Shown one piece after another: positions 1-9,164 of a stretch of DNA of 46,535 nt; within the stretch, counting starts at the first letter, position 1; every line of letters starts with the position of its first letter. The DNA lies in contig JAAZXR010000014.1 of NCBI GenBank assembly GCA_014240065.1, forward strand, positions 36,863 through 83,397. Direction: 5' to 3'. The position numbers and the translations under genes are program-made. The stretch is from Myxococcales bacterium (lineage in GTDB: Bacteria > Myxococcota_A > Polyangia > Nannocystales > Nannocystaceae). The notes under the pieces were generated by a model. The model worked only from the letters and a program-made list of their open reading frames with translations. It had not been told where the DNA came from and did no database searches.

Positions 1-50
1 CCGCCAAGAAGAAGGCGAAGAAGCCCGCCAAAAAGCGCGCGAAGAAGTAG
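1..50 (+). CDS. C-terminal end of a Lys/Ala-rich protein (partial)
   Basis: Reading from base 3, the frame encodes AKKKAKKPAKKRAKK and stops with TAG at 48-50; the rest of the gene lies before the window. Such AKKPAKK tails are typical of histone H1-like or HU-like DNA-binding proteins and of basic extensions on other nucleic-acid-binding proteins, so a nucleoid-associated role is an inference only. A strong intrinsic terminator follows at once, which supports this being the true end of a gene. Confidence 0.6.
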   Translation, partial: AKKKAKKPAKKRAKK

Positions 51-70
51 CTGACCTCTTGTCAGAATCT

Positions 71-106
71 CGCCGCCACGGAACACCGTGGCGGCGAATT
101 TATTTT
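71..106 (+). terminator. Rho-independent terminator
   Basis: A perfect 11-bp stem (CGCCGCCACGG paired with CCGTGGCGGCG) closes a 4-nt AACA loop and is followed by AATTTATTTT. It lies 20 bases after the stop of the Lys/Ala-rich gene and would end that transcript. Confidence 0.9.
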
Positions 107-174
107 CTCATCCAGACCGCCATCGCGTCGAACAGCAGGAGCCGGCTCGCCTCCCACTCTCCACGAAACGGCTC

Positions 175-930
175 CTAACTGCTCGCCCCGAGCACTTTTT
201 GGAAGCTTCGTAGATTGGAGAAGGCGCGCGGTCCAGCGAAGACCACGCGGATGGCTTGTGCCGCGGCCGAGTCCTCAAGTCTGAACGCCAACGACTCAGC
301 CTGCGCGTCGCTGAGGCGTACGGGCTGCCCCGCCCCACCGACGCGTACGCACGCGTCGGTTGGATCGACGGTGTCGCCGATCTCGCTGTCGGCCAGCACG
401 CAGCGCGCGCTCGTGCCTCGCACAACCGAGGCCATGTCCGCCGGCGTCCACAGGCCCGTGGGCTCCCAGACGAGCTCCAACTCGCTGGCCTCGTGGCGCT
501 CGAGGAACGCCCGGAGGCGGCGACGCCCCAACGCTCCTGGTGTCATGGAGGCGGGCGTCGCCAAGATCAAGGAGCGGCCGCCGAGCTCACGCAGCGCGCG
601 TATCGAGGCCTCGAGCGCGGCCTCGCAGACGGTGGTGTCTTGGAGGTGACCGCAAGCTCCCGAGTCCGCGTCCAGTTGAAGGGTCCTCGTGCCTCGCCCG
701 GGGAGCGGGTCTTCTTGTCGGTGGGTGAGGTAGTGCCACGCGTACAGCCCGACGCTCGACATCGCGGGGAGCCGACGTCGCAGCTGCTCGCTCAAACGCG
801 TCGCGCCTTGGCCGCGTGGCATATTCAACAAGGTGCCGCGCAGCCACACCTCATGCAGCGGGAGGCCCCGAGCAAATCGGGGGATCTCTTCTTGATCTTG
901 AATGACCGCTGCGAAGTGAAATTTTGCCAC
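175..930 (-). CDS. DUF72-like (YecE-type) protein, divergent
   Basis: A 251-residue protein. The central and C-terminal part resembles the DUF72/YecE family, a TIM-barrel fold of unknown biochemical role: a strand with [12 protein letters not shown], then [10 protein letters not shown] (the family's usual V-W-E-P-R-G-x-W region) and a following [11 protein letters not shown] strand. The usual N-terminal G-T-S-G-W-x-Y and N-S-T-F-Y signatures are not evident; the closest is LYAWHYLTH near residue 65, so this is a divergent member or a related barrel. The start is GTG at 928-930. No Shine-Dalgarno sequence is seen, but TAGCGT lies 6 nt upstream, as in several other genes here. It is divergent from the transaldolase gene. 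Confidence 0.6.
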   Translation of the reverse strand: MAKFHFAAVIQDQEEIPRFARGLPLHEVWLRGTLLNMPRGQGATRLSEQLRRRLPAMSSVGLYAWHYLTHRQEDPLPGRGTRTLQLDADSGACGHLQDTTVCEAALEASIRALRELGGRSLILATPASMTPGALGRRRLRAFLERHEASELELVWEPTGLWTPADMASVVRGTSARCVLADSEIGDTVDPTDACVRVGGAGQPVRLSDAQAESLAFRLEDSAAAQAIRVVFAGPRAFSNLRSFQKVLGASS

Positions 931-936
931 CGGCAG

Positions 937-942
937 ACGCTA
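937..942 (-). promoter_or_regulatory. Putative -10 (TAGCGT) for leaderless mRNA
   Basis: On the minus strand TAGCGT ends 6 nt before the GTG at 930. The spacing puts the transcription start on or next to the start codon. One of the eleven TANNNT sites in the window. Confidence 0.45.
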
Positions 943-1019
943 GCGGAAAGCGCTGGTCAATTCTAGTGTGGGGCGAGGGGATCCGCCCGGCCCCACCACC
1001 AAGAGGCGCAAGGAAGCTC

Positions 1020-1673
1020 ATGAAACTTTTTATTGACACCGCAGACACCGAGGAAATCCAGCGAGCCGCGGCCATGGGCGTCCTCGACGGGGTTACGACC
1101 AACCCCTCCCTCATCGCAAAGACCGGGGAGCCGATGCGACAAGTGCTCACGACGATTTGCGAGCTCGTGGACGGGCCAGTCAGCGGCGAGGTGTTCTCCA
1201 CGGACTACGACGGGATGATGCGCGAGGCCCAGGCGCTGGCCGCGATCGCGCCGAACCTCGTGGTCAAGGTGCCCTTGATCCCTGAGGGAATTCGCGTGGT
1301 GAAAACCCTCACAGAGCAGGGCATCAAGACCAACGTCACGCTGTGTTTCAGCCCGCTCCAAGCCCTCATCGCCGCCAAGGCGGGGGCGACCTACATCAGC
1401 CCGTTCGTCGGACGGCTCGATGACGTCGGTCACGACGGGATGGGGCTCGTGGAGCAGATTGTCGAAATCTACGGAAACTACGGCTACGAGACCCAAGTCC
1501 TCGTGGCCTCCGTGCGTTCACCGATGCACGTCGTGGAGGCGATGCGGATGGGTGCCCATGTCGCGACCGTTCCCTTCGCGGTCATCGACCGCCTGTTGGC
1601 GCATCCGCTGACGGATCTTGGCCTCGCGCGCTTCATCGAAGACGCGAAGAAAATTCCAGCCGACGATCGTTGA
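1020..1673 (+). CDS. tal: Transaldolase / fructose-6-phosphate aldolase family
   Basis: A 217-residue enzyme of the short transaldolase group (TalC/FSA type, usually 212-220 residues). It transfers dihydroxyacetone units between sugar phosphates in the non-oxidative pentose phosphate pathway; some members only cleave fructose 6-phosphate. The N-terminal [13 protein letters not shown], the GVTTNPSL loop, the Schiff-base lysine K83 in NLVVKVPL and [13 protein letters not shown] followed by SPFVGRLDD are all family hallmarks. ATG at 1020 follows an AGGA ribosome binding site at about 8 nt, one of the few clear ones here. Sequence alone does not separate transaldolase from FSA activity. It is monocistronic and convergent with the kinase gene 9 bases away. 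Confidence 0.95.
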   Translation: MKLFIDTADTEEIQRAAAMGVLDGVTTNPSLIAKTGEPMRQVLTTICELVDGPVSGEVFSTDYDGMMREAQALAAIAPNLVVKVPLIPEGIRVVKTLTEQGIKTNVTLCFSPLQALIAAKAGATYISPFVGRLDDVGHDGMGLVEQIVEIYGNYGYETQVLVASVRSPMHVVEAMRMGAHVATVPFAVIDRLLAHPLTDLGLARFIEDAKKIPADDR

Positions 1674-1682
1674 GCGCGACGC

Positions 1683-3245
1683 CTAGGCGGACTCCAACGA
1701 GCCACGGAATTTTGGCAGCGTGACGGTCACCGTGGTGCCGCTGTCGACGACGCTCGAGAGCTTGATCTCGCCGCCGAGCGTGCGGGCGATGTCTCGTACA
1801 ACGGGCAACCCGAGGCCCGTGCCGAGCGTCCCTTTCGTCGTGTAAAACGGCTCGAACACCCGCTCAACCTTGTCTTCCGGGATCCCGCGTCCGTCGTCTT
1901 TGACCACCAGCAGCACGTTGTCGCCCTCTTCGTGGAAGGAGATATCGATCGAGCCGCGATGACCACCGCCGCCGTCGAACAGGCCATCGAGCGCGTTGGT
2001 CACGAGGTTCATGATGATCTGATAGATCTCGTCCTTGTCGCCGAACACCGTGATGTTGTCGGCCGCCGCGCTGATCGTGAGATCGAGTCTCCGCACCTTC
2101 CCCGCGCGCCGCAGCGCGACGAGGACCTCGTCGACCGATCTTTGGAGCAGCACGGCACCCCGGCTCCGAACGCGTGGGCGCAGCGGCGCGAGGATTTGGT
2201 CGACATGCTCACCTATTCGTCGCGCCGAGTCATGCAACAGCGCCGCCATCGGGTCGTCGTCGGTGGCGTGATCGTGAAGCGAGAGGTACCCGATCAGCGG
2301 ACCCAAGTCGTTCTTGATCTCGTGAGCGGCGCTTCCCGCGAGGATCCCTACGGTGGCGAGGCGCTCCGCTTGCTGCAGCTGCAACGAGAGTGACTCACGC
2401 TTTGGGTCGTGGTGGACCAGCGCGACCGCGTAGGCCTCCGTGGTCGTCGCGTCCAGCGTGGGCATCTCGCAGCGGAAGATCCGTACATCGCAGAGGTGTC
2501 GCGCGCCGCGCCGCTCCGAGAGGACCATGGAGCCGTTCCACGGATCATCGGGGCTTTGTGCACCGAGCAGCTCACCGACCATGGCGGAGAGGTCGCCTTC
2601 CGTAGGATGGGCCTGGAAAAAATCGTCGACCGGTCGACCGATGACGAATCGCGGGGCCAGATCCAACAGCTCGATGAAGCTGTCGCTCGCGTCGACGATC
2701 TGCCCGTCGTTGTTGATGACCACGATGCCCTCGGCGGCGCGGTTGAACAGCAACGAGAGCAGCGCCGCCCGCTGTCCGCTCCTCCCGGCGGCCTCCCGGC
2801 GGGACGCGAATTCCGCGTCTGCTCTTTGTTGGGCGGCGCGCAACGCGAGGCTCTCCAGCTCGGCGCGTCGCGTCGCCTCTACCAACGCGGAGGTCTTGAT
2901 CGGTTTGGTGAGGTAGTCGAACGCGCGCTCCCGCAGCGCGGATTGTACGGATTCTACGCGGTCGTCGGCCGTCACGACGACGACTGGGATGTTCGCGTGG
3001 GTGCCCTCAAGCCCACGAAGCAGATCAAATCCGCTCTCGCCCACGAGCCCGAGATCCGTGATGATCACGTCGGTTTGTGTCTTCTCGAGGATGTCGAGCG
3101 CCAACTTGATGGTGTCTACCGGGTGGACCTCGTACCCGGCCCGCTCCAGGGTGTCAGCGTACAAGAGCCTCGTCGATTCATCATCTTCAATGATGATGAC
3201 GCGCTTTTGCCCGACCTCCGTCGCGTTGTCGTCGGGAGGGCTCAA
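1683..3245 (-). CDS. Hybrid sensor kinase: receiver-PAS-HisKA-HATPase
   Basis: A cytoplasmic 520-residue signalling protein. Residues 14-125 form a response-regulator receiver (acidic pair E20/D21/D22, phospho-acceptor D64 in VIITDLGL, K114 in YLTKPIK). Residues 160-285 look like a PAS domain (GIVVINNDGQIVDASDSFIELLD). The HisKA box is ILAGSAAHEIKN with H308, and the ATPase has an N box (IIMNLVTNALDG), a G1 box (DDGRGIPE), an F box (FEPFYTTK) and a G2 box (GTGLGL). It is therefore a complete kinase with an N-terminal receiver, so it probably takes phosphate from, or is gated by, another kinase. Its TTG start overlaps the stop of the upstream gene (TTGA), indicating translational coupling. No membrane segment is present. 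The output partner is not evident. Confidence 0.9.
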   Translation of the reverse strand: MSPPDDNATEVGQKRVIIIEDDESTRLLYADTLERAGYEVHPVDTIKLALDILEKTQTDVIITDLGLVGESGFDLLRGLEGTHANIPVVVVTADDRVESVQSALRERAFDYLTKPIKTSALVEATRRAELESLALRAAQQRADAEFASRREAAGRSGQRAALLSLLFNRAAEGIVVINNDGQIVDASDSFIELLDLAPRFVIGRPVDDFFQAHPTEGDLSAMVGELLGAQSPDDPWNGSMVLSERRGARHLCDVRIFRCEMPTLDATTTEAYAVALVHHDPKRESLSLQLQQAERLATVGILAGSAAHEIKNDLGPLIGYLSLHDHATDDDPMAALLHDSARRIGEHVDQILAPLRPRVRSRGAVLLQRSVDEVLVALRRAGKVRRLDLTISAAADNITVFGDKDEIYQIIMNLVTNALDGLFDGGGGHRGSIDISFHEEGDNVLLVVKDDGRGIPEDKVERVFEPFYTTKGTLGTGLGLPVVRDIARTLGGEIKLSSVVDSGTTVTVTLPKFRGSLESA

Positions 3246-3931
3246 CGGACCTCTCTCGTCATGGCAAGTCGGAGGGTGAGGCCGGCGTGGTCGTTGAGCT
3301 CGATGTCAAAGTCAAGCTCGCACTTGGACGCCGCCTCGATGCGCGCCCGGTAGGCCTCGGCGATTGGAGTTCTCGTTCGCGCTTCTCCATCGACCTTGAC
3401 AAAATTGAAGCGCCAAAGGACGTGTTGATCGTCCACCTCCGTCGCCTCAGAGATCTCATACGAAACGCCTGGGCCATGGATGGTGGCCGCCATCGCGCCG
3501 AGGACAAAGTCCAAGATCACGAGGTGGATGGGCCCACAAATTTCCGCGCAAACGGCGAGGTGGACTTGGGAGCCTCGCGGCCATTCGACGCGCTGTCTCG
3601 CGCGGCGGCGAGCGAGGACCTGATGCACCGCGTGGGCGATGATTCGGGGCTCCCGCGGGCGATCGGGCGCGGGGGAGTTGCGCGCGAAGTCACCCAAGCC
3701 CTTGACGAGGAGCCGCATGCGTTCACCGGCCTCTGAAGCTTGCTTGACCCGGGAGGACGCGGGGTGAGTCGGCTCGACGAGATCGCCGAGCAGCTCGAGC
3801 AAGACGCCGATGGTCTGAAGTGGATTGCTAATGTCGTGAGAGGAGATCCCGAGCAGCTCTTGAAGCGTCGCGCTCGCGGATGGAATATTCATCGCATCGA
3901 TCGTACGCGTCGTCTGGTCGTCCCGACTCAC
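3242..3931 (-). CDS. HisKA-domain protein with degenerate ATPase (pseudo-kinase)
   Basis: A 229-residue cytoplasmic protein. Residues 22-85 match a HisKA dimerization/phosphotransfer helix pair, with ISSHDISNPLQTI holding the expected phospho-accepting His (H32) in an S-H-D-x-x-N-P-L box. The C-terminal half is the size of an HATPase domain but shows no N box, no D-x-G-x-G and no G2 loop, so ATP binding is unlikely. This suggests a phosphotransfer or scaffold role like ShpA/ChpT-type proteins. It is followed by the receiver-kinase gene with a 4-base stop/start overlap, so both are probably made together and may interact. GTG start at 3931; a start at the internal ATG (MNIPSAS) is also possible. 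The function is inferred from architecture. Confidence 0.75.
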   Translation of the reverse strand: MSRDDQTTRTIDAMNIPSASATLQELLGISSHDISNPLQTIGVLLELLGDLVEPTHPASSRVKQASEAGERMRLLVKGLGDFARNSPAPDRPREPRIIAHAVHQVLARRRARQRVEWPRGSQVHLAVCAEICGPIHLVILDFVLGAMAATIHGPGVSYEISEATEVDDQHVLWRFNFVKVDGEARTRTPIAEAYRARIEAASKCELDFDIELNDHAGLTLRLAMTREVR

Positions 3932-4061
3932 CCCCAGTTCATAGGACGCGAGGCGATAAGTGTAAAGAGGCGCCGCCCTGGGCAGAGCAGCGGGCTGTTG
4001 TGCGTTGTACGGGTGCAGCGCCGTGACCCGGAGGCGGCGAGAGTGGTAGGGTCGCGGCGCC

Positions 4062-4733
4062 TTGCGTTCAGTTCGCCAGCATGTAAATCCACTGGGGCTC
4101 GATTTTCAGATCCCACGAGCCGACGCCTACGTGCGGCCGTCTACGCTCTCGGAGGAGGCGCCGTTGGAGGTAGAGCTTGGGTGCGCGGACGCCCAGTTCG
4201 CGTTCGAGCTGGCGAGGAGACGACCAGAGCGCCCGGTGGTTGGTCTTGAAATCCGCGAGAAGCTGGTGACGGCGAACCGTGTCCAGGCGGCCCGTGAGGG
4301 GCTCGCGAACCTGTATTTTGGCTATGTAAATCTCAACGTCGATTTGGATCGGGTCTTCGGAGCGGATCAGGTCGCCCGGTTTCACCTCCTATTTCCAGAT
4401 CCGTGGTTCAAGGCGCGCCACCAAAAACGGCGGGTCGTAGACGAGGGTCTTTGCGGGACGCTGGCCCATCAACTCAGGCCCGGGGGTGAGCTGCACATCG
4501 CGTCGGATGTGTTCGAAATCGCGTTGGATGCGATGGAGGTGTTTGAGTCCCCAAGAGTCGAGGGCATGGGCTTTCGCAACCTCGCGGGGGCCTGGAGTTT
4601 CTCCCGGGATAACCCCACAGAAATCGCGAGCAAGCGAGAAACCACGACCCTCGCTCGTGGACAGCGGGTGTGGCGTCTCCGCTATGCGTGGGAAGCGACT
4701 GTCGCGGCCGGGAAGGCCGCGGAGTTACCGTAG
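4062..4733 (+). CDS. trmB: tRNA (guanine-N7-)-methyltransferase
   Basis: A 223-residue TrmB, which makes m7G46 in the variable loop of tRNAs using S-adenosylmethionine. The sequence shows the SAM-binding E-L-G-C-A-D motif, VVGLEIREKLV, the signature LLFPDPWFKARHQKRR and a C-terminal region carrying SFSRDNPTEI and ASKRETTT, close to the family's T-x-[YF]-E-x-[RK] recognition element. The start appears to be TTG at 4062; no ATG or GTG lies in frame nearby, and TAGGGT ends 9 nt before it. The length fits the family. It is divergent from the two-kinase unit and overlaps the end of the following minus-strand gene by 9 bases. Confidence 0.95.
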   Translation: MRSVRQHVNPLGLDFQIPRADAYVRPSTLSEEAPLEVELGCADAQFAFELARRRPERPVVGLEIREKLVTANRVQAAREGLANLYFGYVNLNVDLDRVFGADQVARFHLLFPDPWFKARHQKRRVVDEGLCGTLAHQLRPGGELHIASDVFEIALDAMEVFESPRVEGMGFRNLAGAWSFSRDNPTEIASKRETTTLARGQRVWRLRYAWEATVAAGKAAELP

Positions 4734-5234
4734 CGACTCGATGGAAGGTCGGTCCAGCGCGTCCTCGAGCGCCGCGCAAGCGCCGTATCGCTGGCCAGCC
4801 ATGCGCGCCGCTTTCACGTCGCCAGCGTCGTTCGCGGCGGTCACTTGAGCCGCGAGCGTGTCCACGCACGCACAAAAGCCAATCGCGTCGCGCCGCGCGT
4901 CCTCCTCGGCGCATCGGCGATGTTGCTCGTGCAGCATCCACGAAGAGAATTGGCTCTGGCAATCGAGCGAGGGGAATTCGGCCGGCAGCGCGCAGCCGCA
5001 CAGCGCCTCGTCGCGGTCGACGTCCAGCGCGTCGACGCACAGGGTCTTCATAAACTCGTCATCGATACGCAGCTGCGCATCGAAGGCGCCGATTCCTCCC
5101 ATGATTTGGCCGTACAAACTCGGCAGAAATCCGAGGGCGAGCCCGAGCCCGAGGGGGGCGGAGACCAGCAACCCAAGCAGGACGCCCCGCCACCGTGATT
5201 TTGGGGGATCGTCGATGTCCGCGATGACAGGCAC
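4725..5234 (-). CDS. Membrane protein of unknown function, Cys-containing
   Basis: Translation from the GTG at 5234 gives about 169 residues: a short cytoplasmic N-terminus with PPKSRWR, one long hydrophobic stretch (GVLLGLLVSAPLGLGLALGF) and a C-terminal domain with several cysteines (LCVDALD, LCGCALP, LDCQSQF, CAEED, FCACVD, YGACAAL), probably periplasmic and disulfide bonded. No known family is recognised. An ATG 69 bases upstream (5303) would extend the protein, but the GTG has TAGGTT exactly 7 nt upstream, matching the leaderless pattern of other genes here, so I prefer it. It is convergent with trmB. Confidence 0.65.
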   Translation of the reverse strand: MPVIADIDDPPKSRWRGVLLGLLVSAPLGLGLALGFLPSLYGQIMGGIGAFDAQLRIDDEFMKTLCVDALDVDRDEALCGCALPAEFPSLDCQSQFSSWMLHEQHRRCAEEDARRDAIGFCACVDTLAAQVTAANDAGDVKAARMAGQRYGACAALEDALDRPSIESLR

Positions 5235-5241
5235 GCGACGA

Positions 5242-5247
5242 AACCTA
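5242..5247 (-). promoter_or_regulatory. Putative -10 (TAGGTT) for leaderless mRNA
   Basis: TAGGTT on the minus strand ends 7 nt before the GTG at 5234 and helps to choose that start over the ATG at 5303. Confidence 0.4.
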
Positions 5248-5456
5248 CCAGGACCGGCGCAGATATGCCCGTCGGTCGCCAAAGAGCGCTCCATACGGCC
5301 CATGGAGCGGCAGATCTGCGCTGGAGGCCGCTCGCGCCCACTCGGGCGCCGTTGAGGGGGACTCGTGGGGGAGACCGCCCGGAGATCGTAGGGCTCGCAG
5401 GACCGTGTTTCGCGAGGCCGACAGATGGGATACCCTCGGGCTACTTCGGAGCCTTG

Positions 5457-6194
5457 ATGCGTTCACGTAATCTCTCTCAAATCGGTCTTGCCACGCTCGC
5501 GAGCGTTGGCTTCTTGTCAGCGCAAATTCCGGTGGCACACGCCCACGCCTTCGAGCCCGCTCCGGCAGAGGAGCCCGCTCCGGCAGAGGAGCCCGCTCCG
5601 GCAGAAGAAGCGGCGCCGGCAGAGGAAGCGGCGCCGGCAGAGGAAGCGGCCGGCGAAGAAGCGGCCGGCGAAGAAGCGGCCGGCGAAGAAGCGGCCGGAG
5701 AGGAAGCGGCCGGGGAAGAAGCGGCGCCGGCAGAGGAAGCGGCCGGCGAGGAAGCGGCCGGCGAGGAAGCGGCCGGAGAAGAAGCGGCCGGAGAAGAAGC
5801 GGCCGGAGATGAAGACGACGCGGGAGATGACGCGTTGTTGGCGGAGGCGACCACCCCCGATGATTTTTCACTCGATGACGGCGCCCCGAAGCGCACGGGC
5901 AAAGGGATGCTCATCGCCGGAGGTAGCGCCCTGGGCTTGGGAGCGATCCTCGCGGGGATCACCTTTCCAGTGACCCAGTGTCCGGTCGAGGGCGAGAGCT
6001 GCAAAGCAGGCGAGCAGCGTGAACTGTTTTTGGCGAGCGCCGTCGCGGTGGGGACGCTCGGAGCGATCTTGTTGACCGCGGGGTTGGTGACGAGGCTCAA
6101 GTCGAAGCGCTCGGAGACGGAGAAAGCCTCCGCTATCCTGGCGCCGACGTGGATGCCTTCTGGCGCTGGGTTCGCGGCCGTCGGCCGATTCTAG
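5457..6194 (+). CDS. Exported/membrane protein with Ala-Glu repeat linker
   Basis: A 245-residue protein. Residues 1-31 are a signal peptide (basic MRSRN, hydrophobic core, cleavage near VAHAHA). A long Ala/Glu/Pro/Gly low-complexity stretch follows, built first from six-residue EPAPAE/EAAPAE units and then from five-residue GEEAA units, and next an acidic spacer. Two hydrophobic segments (MLIAGGSALGLGAILAGITF and FLASAVAVGTLGAILLTAGLV) flank a loop with two cysteines, and a short basic tail ends the chain. This is a common myxobacterial layout of an envelope protein whose repeat linker may cross the periplasm or peptidoglycan. GGAG lies 5 nt before the ATG. The function is unknown. Confidence 0.75.
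   Translation: MRSRNLSQIGLATLASVGFLSAQIPVAHAHAFEPAPAEEPAPAEEPAPAEEAAPAEEAAPAEEAAGEEAAGEEAAGEEAAGEEAAGEEAAPAEEAAGEEAAGEEAAGEEAAGEEAAGDEDDAGDDALLAEATTPDDFSLDDGAPKRTGKGMLIAGGSALGLGAILAGITFPVTQCPVEGESCKAGEQRELFLASAVAVGTLGAILLTAGLVTRLKSKRSETEKASAILAPTWMPSGAGFAAVGRF
5553..5810. repeat. In-frame tandem repeats, 18-bp then 15-bp units
   Basis: About five 18-bp units (GAGCCCGCTCCGGCAGAG and variants) are followed by a run of 15-bp units of the GAAGCGGCCGGCGAA type, interrupted once by an 18-bp unit. All are multiples of three, so copy-number change would lengthen or shorten the Ala-Glu linker without a frameshift. Confidence 0.9.
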
Positions 6195-6229
6195 TCGGCG
6201 GTAACGCGCTTGTTGTGGCCATGAATGTG

Positions 6230-6919
6230 TCAGGCTTCGCGTTCCCACGCGAGGGCGAGCGCGCGCGCGCGTGCTTCGCAGGCGCCCGATGTGGCGGCCT
6301 CAAGTGAAGAGATCGCCGCGACAGCCGCGGCCCCGGCGGCGCGAACTTGAGGCAGTCGCTCCGCTGTGATCCCACCGATGGCGACCACGGGGCCCTCGTA
6401 GTGACGGCACGCGAGACCGAGCGCTTCGATGCCTGTCACAGGTGCCGTATCCAGCTTGGAGCTCGTGGAGAAAACCGGTCCGAATCCAATATAGTCGGGC
6501 TCAACGAGCGCGGCGGCGGCGACCTGTTCCAGGTTGTGCGTGGAGAGCCCCAGCCCTCGGCCTCGCCTCCGCAGCCGCCGCAGCGCCGCGTCAGCGCCCG
6601 GAGATCGCCGTGATGAATGGTGATCTTCTTGTCCGAGGTGTACCCCCCAAATCCCTGTCACGTCGGCCGCGGCGGCCTCGATGTCGTCGTTGATGACGAG
6701 GGCGACGCCGAGCCCCGCTGCGATCGGCCCGAGATGGTGAACGAGTCGAATTCGTTCGTCGGCCTCGCCTCCCTTCGCGCGGAGCTGTACGAAGCGCACA
6801 CCGGCCTGGGCCCACGCGCGCAGCCGCGACTCCGGATCGGGTGCCACCGAGGACGGGTGGTTCAAAATGCCGTACACGCCTCGTGGAGAGCTGCGCGGCT
6901 GCGAGGGAGGGAGCACCAT
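6230..6919 (-). CDS. thiE: Thiamine-phosphate synthase
   Basis: A 229-residue TIM-barrel enzyme that joins hydroxymethylpyrimidine diphosphate and the thiazole phosphate carboxylate to give thiamine phosphate. All signature elements are visible in order: QLRAK (45-49), INDD (76-79), GVHLGQED (92-99), GLSTHN (124-129), [14 protein letters not shown] (142-155) and VAIGGI (179-184). The length is normal for ThiE. No other thiamine gene is adjacent, and I see no TPP riboswitch in the 67 bases before uvrB. It is divergent from uvrB, so the promoters overlap. TAGGCA lies 6 nt before the ATG, close to the TANNNT pattern. Confidence 0.93.
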   Translation of the reverse strand: MVLPPSQPRSSPRGVYGILNHPSSVAPDPESRLRAWAQAGVRFVQLRAKGGEADERIRLVHHLGPIAAGLGVALVINDDIEAAAADVTGIWGVHLGQEDHHSSRRSPGADAALRRLRRRGRGLGLSTHNLEQVAAAALVEPDYIGFGPVFSTSSKLDTAPVTGIEALGLACRHYEGPVVAIGGITAERLPQVRAAGAAAVAAISSLEAATSGACEARARALALAWEREA

Positions 6920-6974
6920 GAAGGTTGCCTACCACGCAGCGCGCGAAGCCGCGAGCATCTGCGCCGAGGGTTGC

Positions 6975-6980
6975 TATGGT
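6975..6980 (+). promoter_or_regulatory. Putative -10 (TATGGT) of uvrB
   Basis: TATGGT ends 6 nt before the ATG at 6987. No Shine-Dalgarno sequence lies in the gap. No LexA-type operator was recognised by eye. Confidence 0.45.
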
Positions 6981-6986
6981 GCCTCC

Positions 6987-9131
6987 ATGACGACGGACAG
7001 CGGCGACAGCGACGGGCAGCCGGGGGCGACCCCACCCGCCTCCAAGTCCTCGACCTGGGACCTCGAGGATGACGTTCGCCCAGGGATCTCCGCGGACCGC
7101 GACTTCGAGCTCGTCACGAACTTCGAACCGGCCGGGAGTCAGCCGCAGGCCATCGCGGAATTGACGGCGGGGCTCCAGCAGGGCGCAGATCATCAGGTGT
7201 TGTTGGGAATCACAGGCAGCGGGAAGACCTTCACCATGGCGAACGTCATCGCGGAGGTGCAGCGCCCGACCCTCGTCCTCGTTCATAACAAGACGCTCGC
7301 GGCGCAGCTCTACGGCGAGTTCAAGGCGCTGTTCCCTCACAACCGGGTCGAGTACTTCGTCAGCTACTACGACTACTACCAGCCGGAAGCCTACGTGCCG
7401 TCCACGGACACCTTCATCGAGAAGGATTCCAACATCAACGATCAGATCGACCGCATGCGACACGCGGCGACCTATGCCCTCTTGAGCCGACGTGATGTGA
7501 TCATCGTGGCGAGCGTGTCATGCATCTTCGGTATCGGCGCCGCCGAGGCGTACTACGGCATGGTCGTGCCGATCTCCGTGGGTCAACAGATGGATCGAGA
7601 CGCGCTGTTGCGGCGCCTGGTAGAGATGCAGTACGAACGAAACGACGTGGATTTCCATCGCGGGACGTTCCGGGCGCGCGGTGATGTCGTGGAGATTTTC
7701 CCTCCCTACGAAGACTCGACGGCGGTTCGGGTCGAGTTCTTTGGCGACGAAATCGACAGCTTGACGGAGGTTGATGTGCTCCGCGGCACCTCGCGCGGCA
7801 CGATGACGAGGGTCACGATCTTCCCTGCGAGCCACTACGTGACGCCCAAAGAGCAGCTTCGCGAAGCCATCGAGGGTATCCGCGTAGAGCTCAAGGCGCG
7901 GCTGGCGGCGCTCAGCGACCATGATCGTGTATTGGAGGCGCAGCGCCTGGAACAGCGGACCATGTTCGACCTCGAGATGTTGGAGGAGATGGGTCGATGT
8001 GCCGGCGTGGAGAATTATTCGCGGCACCTCACGGGGCGCGCTGCGGGGCAGCCTCCGCCGACGCTCGTCGACTACTTCGCGGACGATTTTCTTATCTTCG
8101 TCGATGAGTCGCACCAGACCGTGCCGCAGATTCGGGCGATGTATAAGGGGGATCGCAGCCGCAAGCAGACGCTCGTGGAGCATGGGTTTCGGCTCCCGTC
8201 CGCGCTCGACAACCGCCCTCTGCAGTTTGAGGAGTGGGCAGCGCGGGCGAAGCAGACCATCTACGTGAGCGCGACGCCCGGTGCGTACGAGCTTGAGAAG
8301 ACCGAGGGCGTGATCGTGGAACAGCTGATTCGACCCACAGGGTTGCTCGATCCCGAGATCGAGGTGCGACCGATCGCGGGACAGGTAGACGATCTGCATG
8401 ACGAGATTACGAAGGTGGTCAGTCGAGGCGAGCGTGTCCTGGTGACGACGCTCACCAAGCGCATGGCGGAGGACTTGACGGAGTATTTTGGCGAGCTTGG
8501 GGTTCGGGTCCGCTACCTGCACTCGGACGTAGACACCCTTGAGCGGATTGAGATTCTCCGCGAGCTTCGCCTCGGTTCATTCGACGTGCTCGTGGGGATC
8601 AACTTGCTCCGCGAGGGGCTCGACATCCCGGAGGTGAGCTTGGTGGCCATCCTGGACGCCGACAAGGAGGGCTTCTTACGCGAGACCAAGAGCCTGTTCC
8701 AAAGCTGCGGACGGGCCGCACGAAATATTGACGGCCGGGCCATCATGTACGCGGATCGCGTGACCCGGTCGATGGAGGTGGTCATCTCCGAGACCAAACG
8801 CCGGCGGGCGCTCCAGGTGGAGTTCAACGCCGCGCACGGGATCGTACCGCGCTCCACGACCGCCGCGATTTCGCCCATCGAGATCGACCGAGACGCCGCA
8901 GCCGGGCACGCTCGCGGATCTGGAAGAGGGCGCAAGAACGTGGCCGAGGCGCCGGTCGGTGTCGTGGCAGCCCCCGTCGAGGCCATGACGCTCCCGGAGC
9001 TAGAGGCGGAGATCGCCACGGTCCGCGCCACGATGCGCGGGGAGGCGGAGGCGCTTCGGTTTGAGGAGGCCGCCCGCGCGCGGGATCGACTGCAGGTGCT
9101 TGAGGCGTACAGACTCGCGGTGGCGCACTAG
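6987..9131 (+). CDS. uvrB: Excinuclease ABC subunit B
   Basis: A 714-residue UvrB, the damage-verifying helicase-like subunit of nucleotide excision repair. It shows Walker A GITGSGKT (residues 74-81), the beta-hairpin region [12 protein letters not shown] and [16 protein letters not shown], the helicase DESH box ([12 protein letters not shown]), YVSATPG, the motif V-VI region [14 protein letters not shown] and [19 protein letters not shown], and a C-terminal UVR domain ([12 protein letters not shown]) that would contact UvrC. The ATG at 6987 is preferred because TATGGT lies 6 nt upstream; the frame stays open further upstream. The first 40 residues are a hydrophilic extension beyond the usual start. 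Confidence 0.98.
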   Translation: MTTDSGDSDGQPGATPPASKSSTWDLEDDVRPGISADRDFELVTNFEPAGSQPQAIAELTAGLQQGADHQVLLGITGSGKTFTMANVIAEVQRPTLVLVHNKTLAAQLYGEFKALFPHNRVEYFVSYYDYYQPEAYVPSTDTFIEKDSNINDQIDRMRHAATYALLSRRDVIIVASVSCIFGIGAAEAYYGMVVPISVGQQMDRDALLRRLVEMQYERNDVDFHRGTFRARGDVVEIFPPYEDSTAVRVEFFGDEIDSLTEVDVLRGTSRGTMTRVTIFPASHYVTPKEQLREAIEGIRVELKARLAALSDHDRVLEAQRLEQRTMFDLEMLEEMGRCAGVENYSRHLTGRAAGQPPPTLVDYFADDFLIFVDESHQTVPQIRAMYKGDRSRKQTLVEHGFRLPSALDNRPLQFEEWAARAKQTIYVSATPGAYELEKTEGVIVEQLIRPTGLLDPEIEVRPIAGQVDDLHDEITKVVSRGERVLVTTLTKRMAEDLTEYFGELGVRVRYLHSDVDTLERIEILRELRLGSFDVLVGINLLREGLDIPEVSLVAILDADKEGFLRETKSLFQSCGRAARNIDGRAIMYADRVTRSMEVVISETKRRRALQVEFNAAHGIVPRSTTAAISPIEIDRDAAAGHARGSGRGRKNVAEAPVGVVAAPVEAMTLPELEAEIATVRATMRGEAEALRFEEAARARDRLQVLEAYRLAVAH

Positions 9132-9164
9132 CTTCGTGACGAGCGCTGGATCTTCGCTTGAGTT

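Noticed and set aside
5245-5871. Minus-strand Pro/Leu/Arg-rich frame
   Set aside because: Mirror of the Ala-Glu repeat on the other strand.
6920-6986. Possible TPP riboswitch before thiE
   Set aside because: The gap is only 67 bases and lacks the conserved CTGAGA and ACC-TGA elements.
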